From NCBI GenBank assembly GCA_006226425.1, contig SBGX01000012.1, forward strand, positions 1 through 64,000: a stretch of 64,000 bases of DNA, written 5' to 3'. This stretch comes from Bacteroidota bacterium. GTDB lineage: Bacteria; Bacteroidota; Bacteroidia; Flavobacteriales_D; Crocinitomicaceae. Shown here in pieces: positions 16,959 through 26,007 of this stretch (the stretch's first letter is position 1; the number at the start of each line of letters is the position of its first letter). The position numbers and the translations under genes are program-made. Below the pieces are notes generated by a model. That model ran no database searches. It was not told the DNA's origin and saw only the letters and a program-made list of their open reading frames with translations.

Positions 16959-18560
16959 TTAGTATTGAATATTCAGTGATTTGTATATTTCAAAGGCGGG
17001 TATTCCGAAACCAATCCCCTCTATTGTATACCCCAGTAACTTGGACTTAATCATCCCGTGCAGAACTCCTTTTTCATCAAACACTGGTCCTCCACTATTC
17101 CCGCTATTGACAGGCATACTAAGTTGTATCTTCGTTCTTCCGAACTGTTCTCTTTCCTTAATAATCATTCCCTGTGTAATCGTCTGCCCGAGTTCAATCG
17201 ATTCCGGTGCGCCATTTGTAAAAATCTCCGTCAGACCATCATACGTTTTTTCTTTGTTGAGCAAAAAAGCTTTTTCAAAATTATGCTTGACTTTGAGTAA
17301 GGCAACATCATAAGCTCTGTTAAATCTGACAATTTCAGCCTTTAATTCTTTGTCATCACCCAAGAGGACGCTTACTTCCGCTTGTTTGTCAATGGTTTTT
17401 CCTGCAATTACATGGAAATTGGTTAAAATGTATCCATCATTACTAATAGCAAAACCAGAGCCATGTCCACCATCTTTTCTTTTAACAGTAACGCAGGCAA
17501 TTCCCGACTCATTAATCGATGAAACCAGGCGTGCGGGCTTTTGAATTTTAAGCGGATTTCCACTAAAATTATCAACTTCCTTGATTTCAAGGTGCTCTTT
17601 CAAGTCGTCTCCAATAATCTCATTCAAAGAATACAAAAGTGCGTCGCTGACCAGTTTGTTGTCCACGCCGTCAGAGGAGGTAGACCTTTCTCCGGAATAT
17701 TCTCTCAGTGGGAAGGAATCGACAATTTCATCGTATTGATTATGGAAATACCAGAAACCATCTAACTTCACTTTTTTGTAGCTTCCATTTTTAGCATTAA
17801 AGCCGTAGGTTTTGATGTGATCAATTTTTGCTCTTGAGTATACAGTGTTGTATCGGTCCTGCAAGAACATAGATGAGGTGTCAACAAATTGATTGTCTTT
17901 CAGATAACGCCCGATTTTCCTAGCGATTTTGTCCGGGTCAATGCTTTGATAGTTGCTTTTTGGTGCAAAGTATTCAATAGCTTCAATTCCTCGTTTACTT
18001 TTTCGTTGAATTTCTTTTTCCAGCTGATCGTCTCCATTCTTCATGGCTCTTCGAACCCCATCTTTGTGGTGTTCACATGGAACAAAGGTACTAGGGATGT
18101 TGTTTTTGACAATTTTAAAATCGACTCCGGCAAGCTGCATGAACTTTTGTTTTTCGCCGCGAGCTTCCTTCTCATAATGCGTTCTGAAGTGTTTTTTTGA
18201 ATCATAATTGTACGCTTTCCAGGAGAGCAGACCAACAGGGACGGAGATCAAACCGAAAGTAAAAAACAGATCAAAAACACCGAGACCAAGAAACAGGTAT
18301 GAAAAACGGTCAGGAACAATGACGTGGCTCTCGTCCAGATAACCTGGTGTTTGGACAACAATTTCCTGGGGCTTCCCCTTATAAAGTTTGGCTTTTGTTT
18401 TTTTTCCAGAGGCAACTTTCAATTGGTTGGCATATACTTTGGCATCTTCGTGTTCCGTAGTAATGCTTATTTTTTGCTGGTTCGGAACGAACAATAATGC
18501 GCAACCTGTTGATTGAAACAATAAAAGCGCAACTAGAAAAAAAGAAACTACATTTCTCAT
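16959..18560 (-). CDS. PEGA-trypsin lipoprotein, copy 1
   Basis: A 533-residue lipoprotein (Cys20 in STGC). A PEGA-like beta domain (about 30-80, ending in IVVQTPGYLDE) is followed by a hydrophobic segment (about 87-113), a family-specific middle region and a trypsin-like serine protease domain (about 350-533). The catalytic triad is visible: His383 in TNFHVIA, Asp418 in YDVALLKV and Ser489 in SGNSGGP. No PDZ domain is present, unlike HtrA/DegP. It is last of three tandem paralogues, starting 17 bases after copy 2. An envelope protease acting on surface or periplasmic proteins is inferred; substrates are unknown. Confidence 0.85.
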   Translation of the reverse strand: MRNVVSFFLVALLLFQSTGCALLFVPNQQKISITTEHEDAKVYANQLKVASGKKTKAKLYKGKPQEIVVQTPGYLDESHVIVPDRFSYLFLGLGVFDLFFTFGLISVPVGLLSWKAYNYDSKKHFRTHYEKEARGEKQKFMQLAGVDFKIVKNNIPSTFVPCEHHKDGVRRAMKNGDDQLEKEIQRKSKRGIEAIEYFAPKSNYQSIDPDKIARKIGRYLKDNQFVDTSSMFLQDRYNTVYSRAKIDHIKTYGFNAKNGSYKKVKLDGFWYFHNQYDEIVDSFPLREYSGERSTSSDGVDNKLVSDALLYSLNEIIGDDLKEHLEIKEVDNFSGNPLKIQKPARLVSSINESGIACVTVKRKDGGHGSGFAISNDGYILTNFHVIAGKTIDKQAEVSVLLGDDKELKAEIVRFNRAYDVALLKVKHNFEKAFLLNKEKTYDGLTEIFTNGAPESIELGQTITQGMIIKEREQFGRTKIQLSMPVNSGNSGGPVFDEKGVLHGMIKSKLLGYTIEGIGFGIPAFEIYKSLNIQY

Positions 18561-18577
18561 AATATCAGATATTCAAA

Positions 18578-20251
18578 CTAATAAGTAATCTTTAAATATT
18601 TCGAGATTTCAAATCCCGGGATTCCGAAAGCCACACCCTCGGTGGAAAAGCCGACTAATTTAGATTGTACAACACCATGTAATCGTCCTTTCTCGTCGAA
18701 AATTGGTCCCCCACTATTTCCCTTATTGACAGACATGCTCAACTGAAGGACTTTTAAACCATGGGCCTCCCGGATACGGGCTAGATTCCCTGGTGTGACC
18801 GTTTGTCCCAGATCCATCGATTCTGGAGCTCCAACCGTAAAGACATTCATCATATTTTCAATGTTGTTTTGTTGGTTGAGCTCGAATGATTTAGGAAACT
18901 CATGTTCTACCTTAAGCAAAGCCAGATCATGCGCCTTGCTATAGCGTACAACTTTGGCTTTTAGTTCCGTGCTGTCTTGTAGTAAAACACTGACTTTATC
19001 AGGAGTATCTAGTTGGGTACTCGCAATAACGTGAAAATTAGTCAAGATATAGCCATCGTTTGAAATGGCAAAACCAGAACCATGGCCTTTGTCAGTTCGT
19101 TTAATGATAACACTTGCTTCGATAGACTCTGCTGTGTTCCTGACTACATTGTTTGGATGCTTAATTTTGAGATTGGCTCCTTGATATGCCTTAATTTCTT
19201 CTTTTTTGATCAATTGCTTGAATTTATATTCGTCCAGCAATGAATTGAATGATTTGTTCAGACACTCCTGGATCAGGTTATCCAGGCCATTATGAAATTT
19301 TCCATAAGCGTAATTCTGCTCTCCGCTAAAATCTTTTATTGGAAAGGAATCAATAATCTCATTGAAAGTATTTTTTGCATACCAATAACCGTCCAGTCCA
19401 ACTTTACAGAAATTCCGGGATGAACGATTGCCGTATAATCGATAATATTTGATCTGCTTGATTTTAGCACTTAGATAAACGGTATTCAATTCATCATAGA
19501 AAACGCGGCTTACGGTGTCATTATAACCACCTTTTCTCAAGAATTCGGCAATTTCTGTTGAAAATTTGGAATCCTTGACATTGAATTCATCCTCTTTTTC
19601 TTCCAGATACTCTTTTTCCTTATAGCGTTTCCCAAGCCTTTTTTTCTTTTTGGCTTCACGAAGTGCGTCCTTTTCTTCCTGTTCCTTTCGCGCCTCTTCC
19701 TGATCTTCTTCGGTTTCTACAAGCAATTGATTCAAATCAGTATTTTTCTTGTACTTACAATAAATTTCTTTGTGTAAATCCTGTTTGCTCTTCGCATCGA
19801 ATTCAATATTACTGAGACGAATGAACTTTTGGTCTTCTTCACGTGATGACAAGTAGCCGTTTATTTCATAGTGATGGTTGACAGAAGCCCTGAATCCCAT
19901 GGGGTCATAAAAGGCTCCAGAAATAAGTGCTGGATAAGCCAATGGAATGTCCAACAGGAAAAAAAAGTGATACAGAATACCTGGTTTATCGGATAAAATA
20001 ACCTTGCGTTCGTTCAGGTAGCCAGGCGTCTGGATAATCACGTCATATACTGATCCTTTTGCAACTTTTCCCGTCACACTTTTTCCTTTGCCAAGCTTAA
20101 CATTATCGACGTAAACAACTGATTCGGAATTATCCGTGGTTATTTTGAACTTTTGTTTTTTTGGGGCAAAAATAAGGGCACAGCTACTACTGTATAGAAG
20201 CACGATTAAAAGGATAATCGTAGAAAAAAATGTTCCTTTTTGAAGTTTCAT
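18578..20251 (-). CDS. PEGA-trypsin lipoprotein, copy 2
   Basis: A 557-residue lipoprotein (Cys24 in SSSC) with the same order: PEGA-like domain (about 35-85, VIIQTPGYLNE), a hydrophobic stretch (92-114), a middle region and a trypsin domain with His407 (TNFHVIA), Asp442 (HDLALLKV) and Ser513 (KGNSGGP). It differs from copy 1 by a highly charged Glu/Lys stretch (about 178-222), probably a coiled coil or helix. Motifs shared by all three copies outside the protease, such as (E/D)(I/V)(I/V)DSFP(I/L), show descent from one ancestor. Confidence 0.85.
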   Translation of the reverse strand: MKLQKGTFFSTIILLIVLLYSSSCALIFAPKKQKFKITTDNSESVVYVDNVKLGKGKSVTGKVAKGSVYDVIIQTPGYLNERKVILSDKPGILYHFFFLLDIPLAYPALISGAFYDPMGFRASVNHHYEINGYLSSREEDQKFIRLSNIEFDAKSKQDLHKEIYCKYKKNTDLNQLLVETEEDQEEARKEQEEKDALREAKKKKRLGKRYKEKEYLEEKEDEFNVKDSKFSTEIAEFLRKGGYNDTVSRVFYDELNTVYLSAKIKQIKYYRLYGNRSSRNFCKVGLDGYWYAKNTFNEIIDSFPIKDFSGEQNYAYGKFHNGLDNLIQECLNKSFNSLLDEYKFKQLIKKEEIKAYQGANLKIKHPNNVVRNTAESIEASVIIKRTDKGHGSGFAISNDGYILTNFHVIASTQLDTPDKVSVLLQDSTELKAKVVRYSKAHDLALLKVEHEFPKSFELNQQNNIENMMNVFTVGAPESMDLGQTVTPGNLARIREAHGLKVLQLSMSVNKGNSGGPIFDEKGRLHGVVQSKLVGFSTEGVAFGIPGFEISKYLKITY

Positions 20252-20290
20252 TTCCTTTGTTTTGAGTAAAGTATGCTCGGGTGAGCAGAT

Positions 20291-21835
20291 TTAGTAAGAT
20301 ATTTTCAGTTGTTCTGCCACGAGGTACGCCGGGATAGCAAATCCAACTCCTTCGGTAGCGATCCCAATTAATTTTGATTTGACGACTCCTAGCAATGAGC
20401 CATGCTGGTCAAATACGGGGCCACCACTATTTCCAGGGTTGATGGGCATACTCAACTGAATGCTTTTGACCTTGTGTTTATGACGTTCCGTTGAAAGGAG
20501 TCCCTTACTAATACTGTGTCCTAGCTCAATGGATGCTGGAGCTCCAATCGTATATACGGTGCTTAGTTTCTTGAAATTTTTCTCCATCGGCAATTCAAAG
20601 GCTCCCTCAAATTGATGATCCACCTTCAACAATGCAATGTCATATGACTTATTGAAGCGCACTATTTCTGCCTCAAGTTCCTTTTCGTCAAAGGTGATCA
20701 CTTTTATTTTACTTTGTTCATTCACAACTCGATCGGCGATCACATGATAATTAGTTAAAATGTAACCATCATTTGAAATAGCGAATCCCGATCCGTGTCC
20801 TTCGTCAGACCGCTTGATGATCACACTGGCCATTCCGGATTCCGTGACCTGATTCACTAATTTGGTCGGTTTATTCATGATCAATGGCTCTCCTTCAAAA
20901 TCACCTCTGTTCTGATACTTCAGGTAATCCTTCACCCGCTCATCCTCAAGAAGAGCATGTAACGAGAAAAGTAAATTTTGTTCGATAAGGTGATCAAAAT
21001 TCTTTGAGTTGTAAGGATAACAGGAAATTTCTCCTGAATATTCACGTATCGGGAAGGAATCAATAATTTCATTATAGACGTTTCGAAGATACCAATGCCC
21101 AGCAAGTCCAATTTTCTTTATGCAACCAACTGCACCTGATGTGTTAATCGTATACTCTTTGATCTCATCTATTTTTGTAGAAATCATCACAGTATTGTAC
21201 TCGTCATAAAAAAGATCGCTTATTGTATCAATGAAGCCACATTTATTCAGGTATTCACTAAGAGTCTTCTGGAATTTAAGATTATAGAACTTAGCTTCCT
21301 TTTCTTCTTCGTCTTCTTCCAGATACTCTTTTAATCGTCCTTTAATAGAATCTTTTGATCTAATGGCCTTATGCCTTTCCTCGTTTCTGTTTATCTTCTT
21401 TTCCGTTTCGGCAATAGATTCCTCAATGCTACTGTTTCCTAAAAAACAGACTACATTATTCACAGCTTTGTCTACATCTTTGAATTCAAAATTAATCGCA
21501 GTTAATCTCAGATATTTTTGATCGTTGCTTCGTTCTTGAATCTTGTATTTGGAGGAGAATTCATTTTCTCCCGGAAACCTTCCACTAATCTTAGGAATCA
21601 ATACGCGATTTTCGTCCAGGAAACCAGGCGTTTGGATCACGACATTTTGTGCGCCGTTCCGATAAACTGATGCTTTGATGCTTTTTCCAGTCCCGACCTT
21701 TACCTTATCCACATAGATACTGGTCTTCTTATTGTCTGTCAGGATTTTAATTTTCTGACGTTTATTTGCCGTGCTGAAACAGCCAACTGCCAACATCCCA
21801 GTTATGACAATTGAGGCGATTGAGGTATATTTCAT
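20291..21835 (-). CDS. PEGA-trypsin lipoprotein, copy 3
   Basis: A 514-residue lipoprotein (Cys19 in AVGC), first of the three paralogues in transcription order. It has a PEGA-like domain (about 27-80, VVIQTPGFLDE) and a charged helical stretch (about 142-184). It lacks the hydrophobic segment that copies 1 and 2 carry after the PEGA domain. The trypsin triad is His364 (TNYHVIA), Asp399 (YDIALLKV) and Ser470 (PGNSGGP). The gap to copy 2 is 39 bases. All three copies keep intact catalytic residues, so none looks like a pseudo-enzyme. Confidence 0.85.
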   Translation of the reverse strand: MKYTSIASIVITGMLAVGCFSTANKRQKIKILTDNKKTSIYVDKVKVGTGKSIKASVYRNGAQNVVIQTPGFLDENRVLIPKISGRFPGENEFSSKYKIQERSNDQKYLRLTAINFEFKDVDKAVNNVVCFLGNSSIEESIAETEKKINRNEERHKAIRSKDSIKGRLKEYLEEDEEEKEAKFYNLKFQKTLSEYLNKCGFIDTISDLFYDEYNTVMISTKIDEIKEYTINTSGAVGCIKKIGLAGHWYLRNVYNEIIDSFPIREYSGEISCYPYNSKNFDHLIEQNLLFSLHALLEDERVKDYLKYQNRGDFEGEPLIMNKPTKLVNQVTESGMASVIIKRSDEGHGSGFAISNDGYILTNYHVIADRVVNEQSKIKVITFDEKELEAEIVRFNKSYDIALLKVDHQFEGAFELPMEKNFKKLSTVYTIGAPASIELGHSISKGLLSTERHKHKVKSIQLSMPINPGNSGGPVFDQHGSLLGVVKSKLIGIATEGVGFAIPAYLVAEQLKISY

Positions 21836-21913
21836 ATAATCAAGCTAAGAGCTCTTATTAAACGGGATAAATATATTAAAAAAAATAACAGAAATAGTTG
21901 TTTTTAATGCTTG

Positions 21914-23251
21914 TTATTTATCACATTCTTGCTCCTGCTTTTTATACTGTTGATATGCCTCGTTGTAGCTTTCTTTTGAACCCGATAGCGTAATGCAAAT
22001 TTGCTTGAGGGCCCGGAGTGCTTCTTTGTTGCAGGGATCAAGTTCTACGACTTTTTGAAACGGAGTGTATGCCTTTTCGTAGTATTCGTCTCCCTGTTTT
22101 TGTAGGGACTGTGCAGCAGTGTAGTCGTCGCTCCCGTTGGCTTTTTGGTAGAATTGGATCGCCTGATTGACATGGATCGCTCCCAGATTAAACCAGGCCA
22201 TTGATTGTTTAGGATCCAGTTCCGTGGCTTTCTGATAGTTTTCGATTGCCTGTTCAATTTGACCGCTTTGTTCAAGTAAGCTGGCATAGGCAACTCGGAT
22301 GGTGTAGTTTTTGGGTTCTTTGGAAACAGCTTCCTTAAATTTTTGTAATGCTTCTTGCCGTTTGTCGGGATAATTCAGATAGACGTCCAGTTCAAATGCA
22401 TTTAAATCGGCCAGAACATTTTGATATTCCTCATTCAATAGATGCCATTTTTCATCAGAATAGGAGGCGCGTTCCACCTGTATTTTGTCAAACTCTCGCT
22501 GTAAGACTACTTTCCCTTCCTGAAGACTTGTCAATGTGCGGTCAATATCGTGTTGGAAGTAGCGTTCAAGAATAGCAGTTCGGTAAAAAGCATAACCGAT
22601 CATAAAATCAGGCATGGGAGGGGGATCGCTTTTAAAAAGTTTTGTGCTTTTTCGAAACAAAACAAGTGCCTTGGTACTATCTCCCTCACTCAACTCCAGT
22701 TGGGCCATCAAGTCCTGAACGAGGTAGTTTTTTGGATTGTCTTCTTCCGAAATCTTCAAAAATTTTCTCGCCTGATCCCTAATTTGCTTTTGGAGTGCGG
22801 GGTCGAGATTTTTGTTATAACTCAGGTTGAGGCTGTTGAGTCCCATAGAAAGAGCCTGGTTGCTCAACTGGGATCTCATTTTAGTAATTCGTTGTTCGTA
22901 CTTGCCTTCGGAGTCGGTCCTTTGAGCATCTTTCAAGTCTTGCCAACTATCAATGATCCCATTTTCCACAACTTGTTGCTGTTCCGGGGTTAATTTCACC
23001 CCCTTTTGGGCAGTCTTGGCCAGGTCCATCAGGTAGAGCATTCGAGCTTCTGCCCTTTGGAAGTATGCTTTCGGGACGTTTTTGTCCTTGAGTTGCTCAG
23101 GGTGTTCCAGCGCCTGGTTGAAACTGTCGAAGGCTTTTTTGTAATCGCTGTTTTGAAGGGCAATAGAGCCGGTGGTGACTTTACTGTCTTGTGCTAAAAA
23201 TGACTGTGAAATGAATACCGTACAAGCAAGAATAAAAATGAATCTTTTCAT
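21914..23251 (-). CDS. Secreted TPR protein
   Basis: A 445-residue protein with a signal peptide (MKRFIFILACTVFISQSFLA) and TPR units at both ends. The first pair covers about 28-70; the clearest ones span about 310-440 (AIENYQKATELDPKQSMAWFNLGAIHVNQA, then FQKVVELDPCNKEALRAL). TPRs scaffold protein-protein contacts, here in the periplasm. It precedes the three protease lipoproteins with a 78-base gap and may be the first gene of their operon, possibly as a docking partner (inference). Confidence 0.8.
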   Translation of the reverse strand: MKRFIFILACTVFISQSFLAQDSKVTTGSIALQNSDYKKAFDSFNQALEHPEQLKDKNVPKAYFQRAEARMLYLMDLAKTAQKGVKLTPEQQQVVENGIIDSWQDLKDAQRTDSEGKYEQRITKMRSQLSNQALSMGLNSLNLSYNKNLDPALQKQIRDQARKFLKISEEDNPKNYLVQDLMAQLELSEGDSTKALVLFRKSTKLFKSDPPPMPDFMIGYAFYRTAILERYFQHDIDRTLTSLQEGKVVLQREFDKIQVERASYSDEKWHLLNEEYQNVLADLNAFELDVYLNYPDKRQEALQKFKEAVSKEPKNYTIRVAYASLLEQSGQIEQAIENYQKATELDPKQSMAWFNLGAIHVNQAIQFYQKANGSDDYTAAQSLQKQGDEYYEKAYTPFQKVVELDPCNKEALRALKQICITLSGSKESYNEAYQQYKKQEQECDK

Positions 23252-23300
23252 AGGTCCAAAATAGCACTTTTTTCTGCTTCTCGGAATGCGTCGTTTGCCC

Positions 23301-23350
23301 TATTTTTTGACGTATTGAGTGAGGATGACAATTCGTTGTCCTTAGACCTT
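23301..23350 (-). pseudogene. Remnant of a second phnA-like 3' end
   Basis: Read on the minus strand this 50-base stretch translates as KV-stop-GQRIVILTQYVKK-stop, the C-terminus of the intact phnA-like gene at 25261-25310 with one nonsense change (GAA to TAA). Ten of 50 bases differ between the copies; nine are synonymous third-position changes and one is the nonsense. The copy thus diverged as a functional gene before it was cut down. Similarity stops sharply at 23351. Confidence 0.75.
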
Positions 23351-23372
23351 GTGAAATAGTTCAATTTACACA

Positions 23373-23465
23373 ATGAAAATAAATCGTTTCGTATTAAAAC
23401 ACCCCTTTCAAGAAAAAACCGAAGGCAATTTGAGCTATCGTGAACTTTTCCTTGAAACGGACTAG
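23373..23465 (+). CDS. Possible 30-residue ORF on the plus strand
   Basis: An ATG-started ORF (MKINRFVLKHPFQEKTEG, ending LFLETD) between the phnA remnant and the end of the collar-domain gene, which it overlaps by 4 bases in the convergent direction. Composition is protein-like but no family is recognised; it may be a fragment or chance. Confidence 0.18.
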   Translation: MKINRFVLKHPFQEKTEGNLSYRELFLETD

Positions 23466-24583
23466 CTTGGATTAGGCGGAGGAAACACCCCTTCCACGCA
23501 AATCATCGCATAAAGAAATAAGGTTGGCATCATATTGTCGTGTGGAATTCCATTTCCTGAATAATCGATCATGTCTTGAGCCATTGGAGTCTTTCCTGCT
23601 TTAGCAAATGTTTTGCCTTTATTTGTATCTCGACCGGCCGGAACATTCGAACTTGCAACATAGGTTTTATCCGTAGGCATAAATTGTTCGGCATCAACAT
23701 CTGTGGATCTAAATTTATGGTTATGTACAGGAAGATGATTCGTCCTCAGTGAAACCTTTTCTTCACCTCCTTTAGCTCCCAGTTCCAATTTCAAAAACTC
23801 AGCTTCTCCGGCCCCAACAGCTACCTGACCTTGAAGATTAGGTAAGGCAAAAGTAACATTTCCATCGCCCCCATAGGTAGTCCCAATCAGACGAAAGAGA
23901 GCTGCATCACGCCTAATTTGCATCAACTGACCCATACAAAATTTCCAACCATAGGGTTCAAAATTCCCGGCGAAATACTTAATTGACCCAAGGTATTCTT
24001 CGCGCTTATCAGGTCTTGGCACATAATCCTTTGATGGATAAATCCCATGAAAACAGATCATAAATTGCATTGCGGTATAAGGCTGCATGTTGTTATGGGG
24101 TAAACTATCTCCGGTTGAAGAAACGGTATCCTTTGGCAACTTTAAGGTTGGAGGCTTGAGCGAATATGCAAAATTGAGCACGTCTACTTGTGAGACTGGA
24201 TCCTTAATCATGGGCATGGCAAAGGTCACCTGTTCAGAAGGTGCTTCGTCAGTCGCTGTATCTATTGTTGCATTCACAAAATGATTATGTTCAGGTAAGT
24301 TATAGATTCCTAAACTAACTTCTGAAACACCATCTACTTCCCCTACTTTACGGGTTGAAATTCCTCTAGCACCGTTTCCATCACCAGCCATTCCAGCTGC
24401 TTTTTCACTGAAATTTGGCAAGGTAAAATGAGTTTGCCCGTCACCACCGAATTTTGTTCCAATAATAGAAAATAATTCTGTGTAGCTTGAAATGAGCACT
24501 TTCCTACCGTCACAAGGTAGCCAGTACTTTAGTTCTTTTGAATAAGGCATCATTTTAATCGTGCCTATGAGTTCTTGCATCAT
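23462..24583 (-). CDS. Double phage tail collar-domain protein
   Basis: A 373-residue protein built from two tail-collar (microcystin-dependent-protein type) modules. Module 1 covers about 1-185: YWLPCDGRKVLISSYTELFS, GTKFGGDGQTHFTLPNF and HNNMQPYTAMQFMICFHG. Module 2 covers about 193-373: GWKFCMGQLMQI, GTTYGGDGNVTFALPNLQG and HDNMMPTLFLYAMICVEG. Such proteins trimerise in phage fibres and also occur alone in bacterial genomes, with unclear cell-surface roles. No signal peptide is visible. It lies 23 bases after a single-module paralogue; no other phage genes are nearby. Confidence 0.88.
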   Translation of the reverse strand: MMQELIGTIKMMPYSKELKYWLPCDGRKVLISSYTELFSIIGTKFGGDGQTHFTLPNFSEKAAGMAGDGNGARGISTRKVGEVDGVSEVSLGIYNLPEHNHFVNATIDTATDEAPSEQVTFAMPMIKDPVSQVDVLNFAYSLKPPTLKLPKDTVSSTGDSLPHNNMQPYTAMQFMICFHGIYPSKDYVPRPDKREEYLGSIKYFAGNFEPYGWKFCMGQLMQIRRDAALFRLIGTTYGGDGNVTFALPNLQGQVAVGAGEAEFLKLELGAKGGEEKVSLRTNHLPVHNHKFRSTDVDAEQFMPTDKTYVASSNVPAGRDTNKGKTFAKAGKTPMAQDMIDYSGNGIPHDNMMPTLFLYAMICVEGVFPPPNPS

Positions 24584-24606
24584 GTTAGTTCACTTTGAGG
24601 TTCGAT

Positions 24607-25137
24607 TTATTCTGGGTATTTTCCATTGACACAAATAATGTAATGTAGTGCCAAATAGGGTTGCATATTTTGGTGCGGCATATTGCCTCCCTCACTCAAA
24701 ATGGTCGTCGAACCCAAACTTGTATTTGGTGGCACAATGGTATAGCCCCGTATATCAAAACTTGGAATAGTCGTAAAATTATTTTGCGCAGCCAAATAGG
24801 CGTTAGTTGGAGATACAGCAGTTCCTTTTCCTCCGTATGCATTGACATCATGGCTATGTTTAGGCATTTCACTCGTGCTCAACCAAACCGACGATGCACC
24901 TCCTGTTCGACCTAGCGGCATTCGGTCACTATTTCCTAGAGCCACGCGTATTCTCAAATCAGGCAAGGCGAACCTTGTGATTCCATCACCTCCATAGCTA
25001 GTCCCCAACAGACTAAATAAGTCCGAATGTTGTTCGATATCCAATAATTGACCATGACAAAACATCCAGCCCAATGGCTCATAATCTACAGCCCAGAGTT
25101 TAGTTGTTCCAAGATACTCTTCAGCTAAATCTTCCAT
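24607..25137 (-). CDS. Phage tail collar-domain protein (MdpB-like)
   Basis: A 176-residue single collar-domain protein, the usual length of the microcystin-dependent protein MdpB family. Hallmarks are EPLGWMFCHGQLLDI, GTSYGGDGITRFALPDLRIR, a MPKHSHDV motif and the terminal HQNMQPYLALHYIICVNG. It precedes the double-module paralogue and forms a two-gene operon with it. The function in bacteria is not settled. The 122-base gap to the phnA-like gene contains an AT-rich stretch likely to carry the promoter and a small CCCC/GGGG hairpin (25206-25224). Confidence 0.9.
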   Translation of the reverse strand: MEDLAEEYLGTTKLWAVDYEPLGWMFCHGQLLDIEQHSDLFSLLGTSYGGDGITRFALPDLRIRVALGNSDRMPLGRTGGASSVWLSTSEMPKHSHDVNAYGGKGTAVSPTNAYLAAQNNFTTIPSFDIRGYTIVPPNTSLGSTTILSEGGNMPHQNMQPYLALHYIICVNGKYPE

Positions 25138-25259
25138 TTCAATTCAATTCAATGTTGAAAATCAAAATTGAAAATTTAAACTTAAGGACACAATAGTTAT
25201 TTCTAACCCCCACATTTATAGGGGCACTATCCTATACTTAATTCGGTGTACCCAAGGGC

Positions 25260-25823
25260 CTATTTCTTCACGTATTGGGTAAGAATGACGATGCGCTGCC
25301 CTTCGACCTTCCCTTCAATTTGTTCTGGATTATCATGCACGAGCGTAATGTTTCGAACCGCGGTGCCTCGTTTGGCAACGAAGTTGGCTCCCTTAACCTT
25401 CAAATCTTTGATTAGGACAACACTATCCCCTGATTGGAGTTCCACACCATTGGAATCAAGGTGCTTGATCTGATCTTCTTCCGAACTTCCTTCTTTGGCC
25501 CAGGCGAGGATATCCTCCTCCAGGTACATCATTTCCAATAGATCATTCGGCCAGCCTTCACCTTGCAGGCGTTTTAGCATTCGCCAACTGATAACTTTTA
25601 CGGCATCCACTTCACTCCACATGCTGTCGTTTAAGCATCTCCAGTGATTAGGGGTAACTTCCTGAATTCCTTCTATTTGATCATGGCAAGTCTTGCAGAG
25701 GTGAGCGTATTCTTCCGGAGAGCTTCCTTTCCTGGGTGGAACCGCATAAATGATACTGGCCTGAGCCGAACTGCACACTTCACAGTTTCCCTTGCTTCTT
25801 TCGCTTACTTCTTTCATCGACAT
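25260..25823 (-). CDS. PhnA/YjdM-family protein
   Basis: A 187-residue PhnA-like protein. An N-terminal zinc-ribbon-like region (CEVCSSAQ at about 15-18, then LCKTCHDQIEG) precedes a central helical part and the C-terminal PhnA domain (VELQSGDSVVLIKDLKVKG, GTAVRNITLV, IEGKVEGQRIVILTQYVKK). Despite the historical name, a direct role in phosphonate breakdown is not established for the family. Its last 16 codons are duplicated as a decayed copy at 23301-23350 on the far side of the collar-domain operon, which marks this as a recombination junction. Confidence 0.88.
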   Translation of the reverse strand: MSMKEVSERSKGNCEVCSSAQASIIYAVPPRKGSSPEEYAHLCKTCHDQIEGIQEVTPNHWRCLNDSMWSEVDAVKVISWRMLKRLQGEGWPNDLLEMMYLEEDILAWAKEGSSEEDQIKHLDSNGVELQSGDSVVLIKDLKVKGANFVAKRGTAVRNITLVHDNPEQIEGKVEGQRIVILTQYVKK

Positions 25824-26007
25824 TTTTGTTCCAATATTAGAGAAAATAATTAAGTGAAGCTTGAAACCGGGAAAACAGCCATGAAATTGATCAAAAAGTG
25901 AAATAAATGGTGTTTTTTCAAAAAGAAAGTCAGAAAAATTTGGATGTCCTCAGAATAATGTTAATATGTACCATCAAATTTTAACAATCAACAATTCAAT
26001 TTATTAC

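Noticed and set aside
16959-21835. DegP/HtrA proteases
   Set aside because: The trypsin domain and triad fit, but there is no PDZ domain, and the N-terminal PEGA and lipobox features differ.
23462-25137. A prophage
   Set aside because: Only collar-domain proteins are present; there is no integrase, capsid, terminase or lysis gene, and these proteins are common outside phages.
25201-25230. A terminator after the phnA-like gene
   Set aside because: The CCCC/GGGG hairpin is only 4-5 base pairs and lacks a T run on the minus strand.
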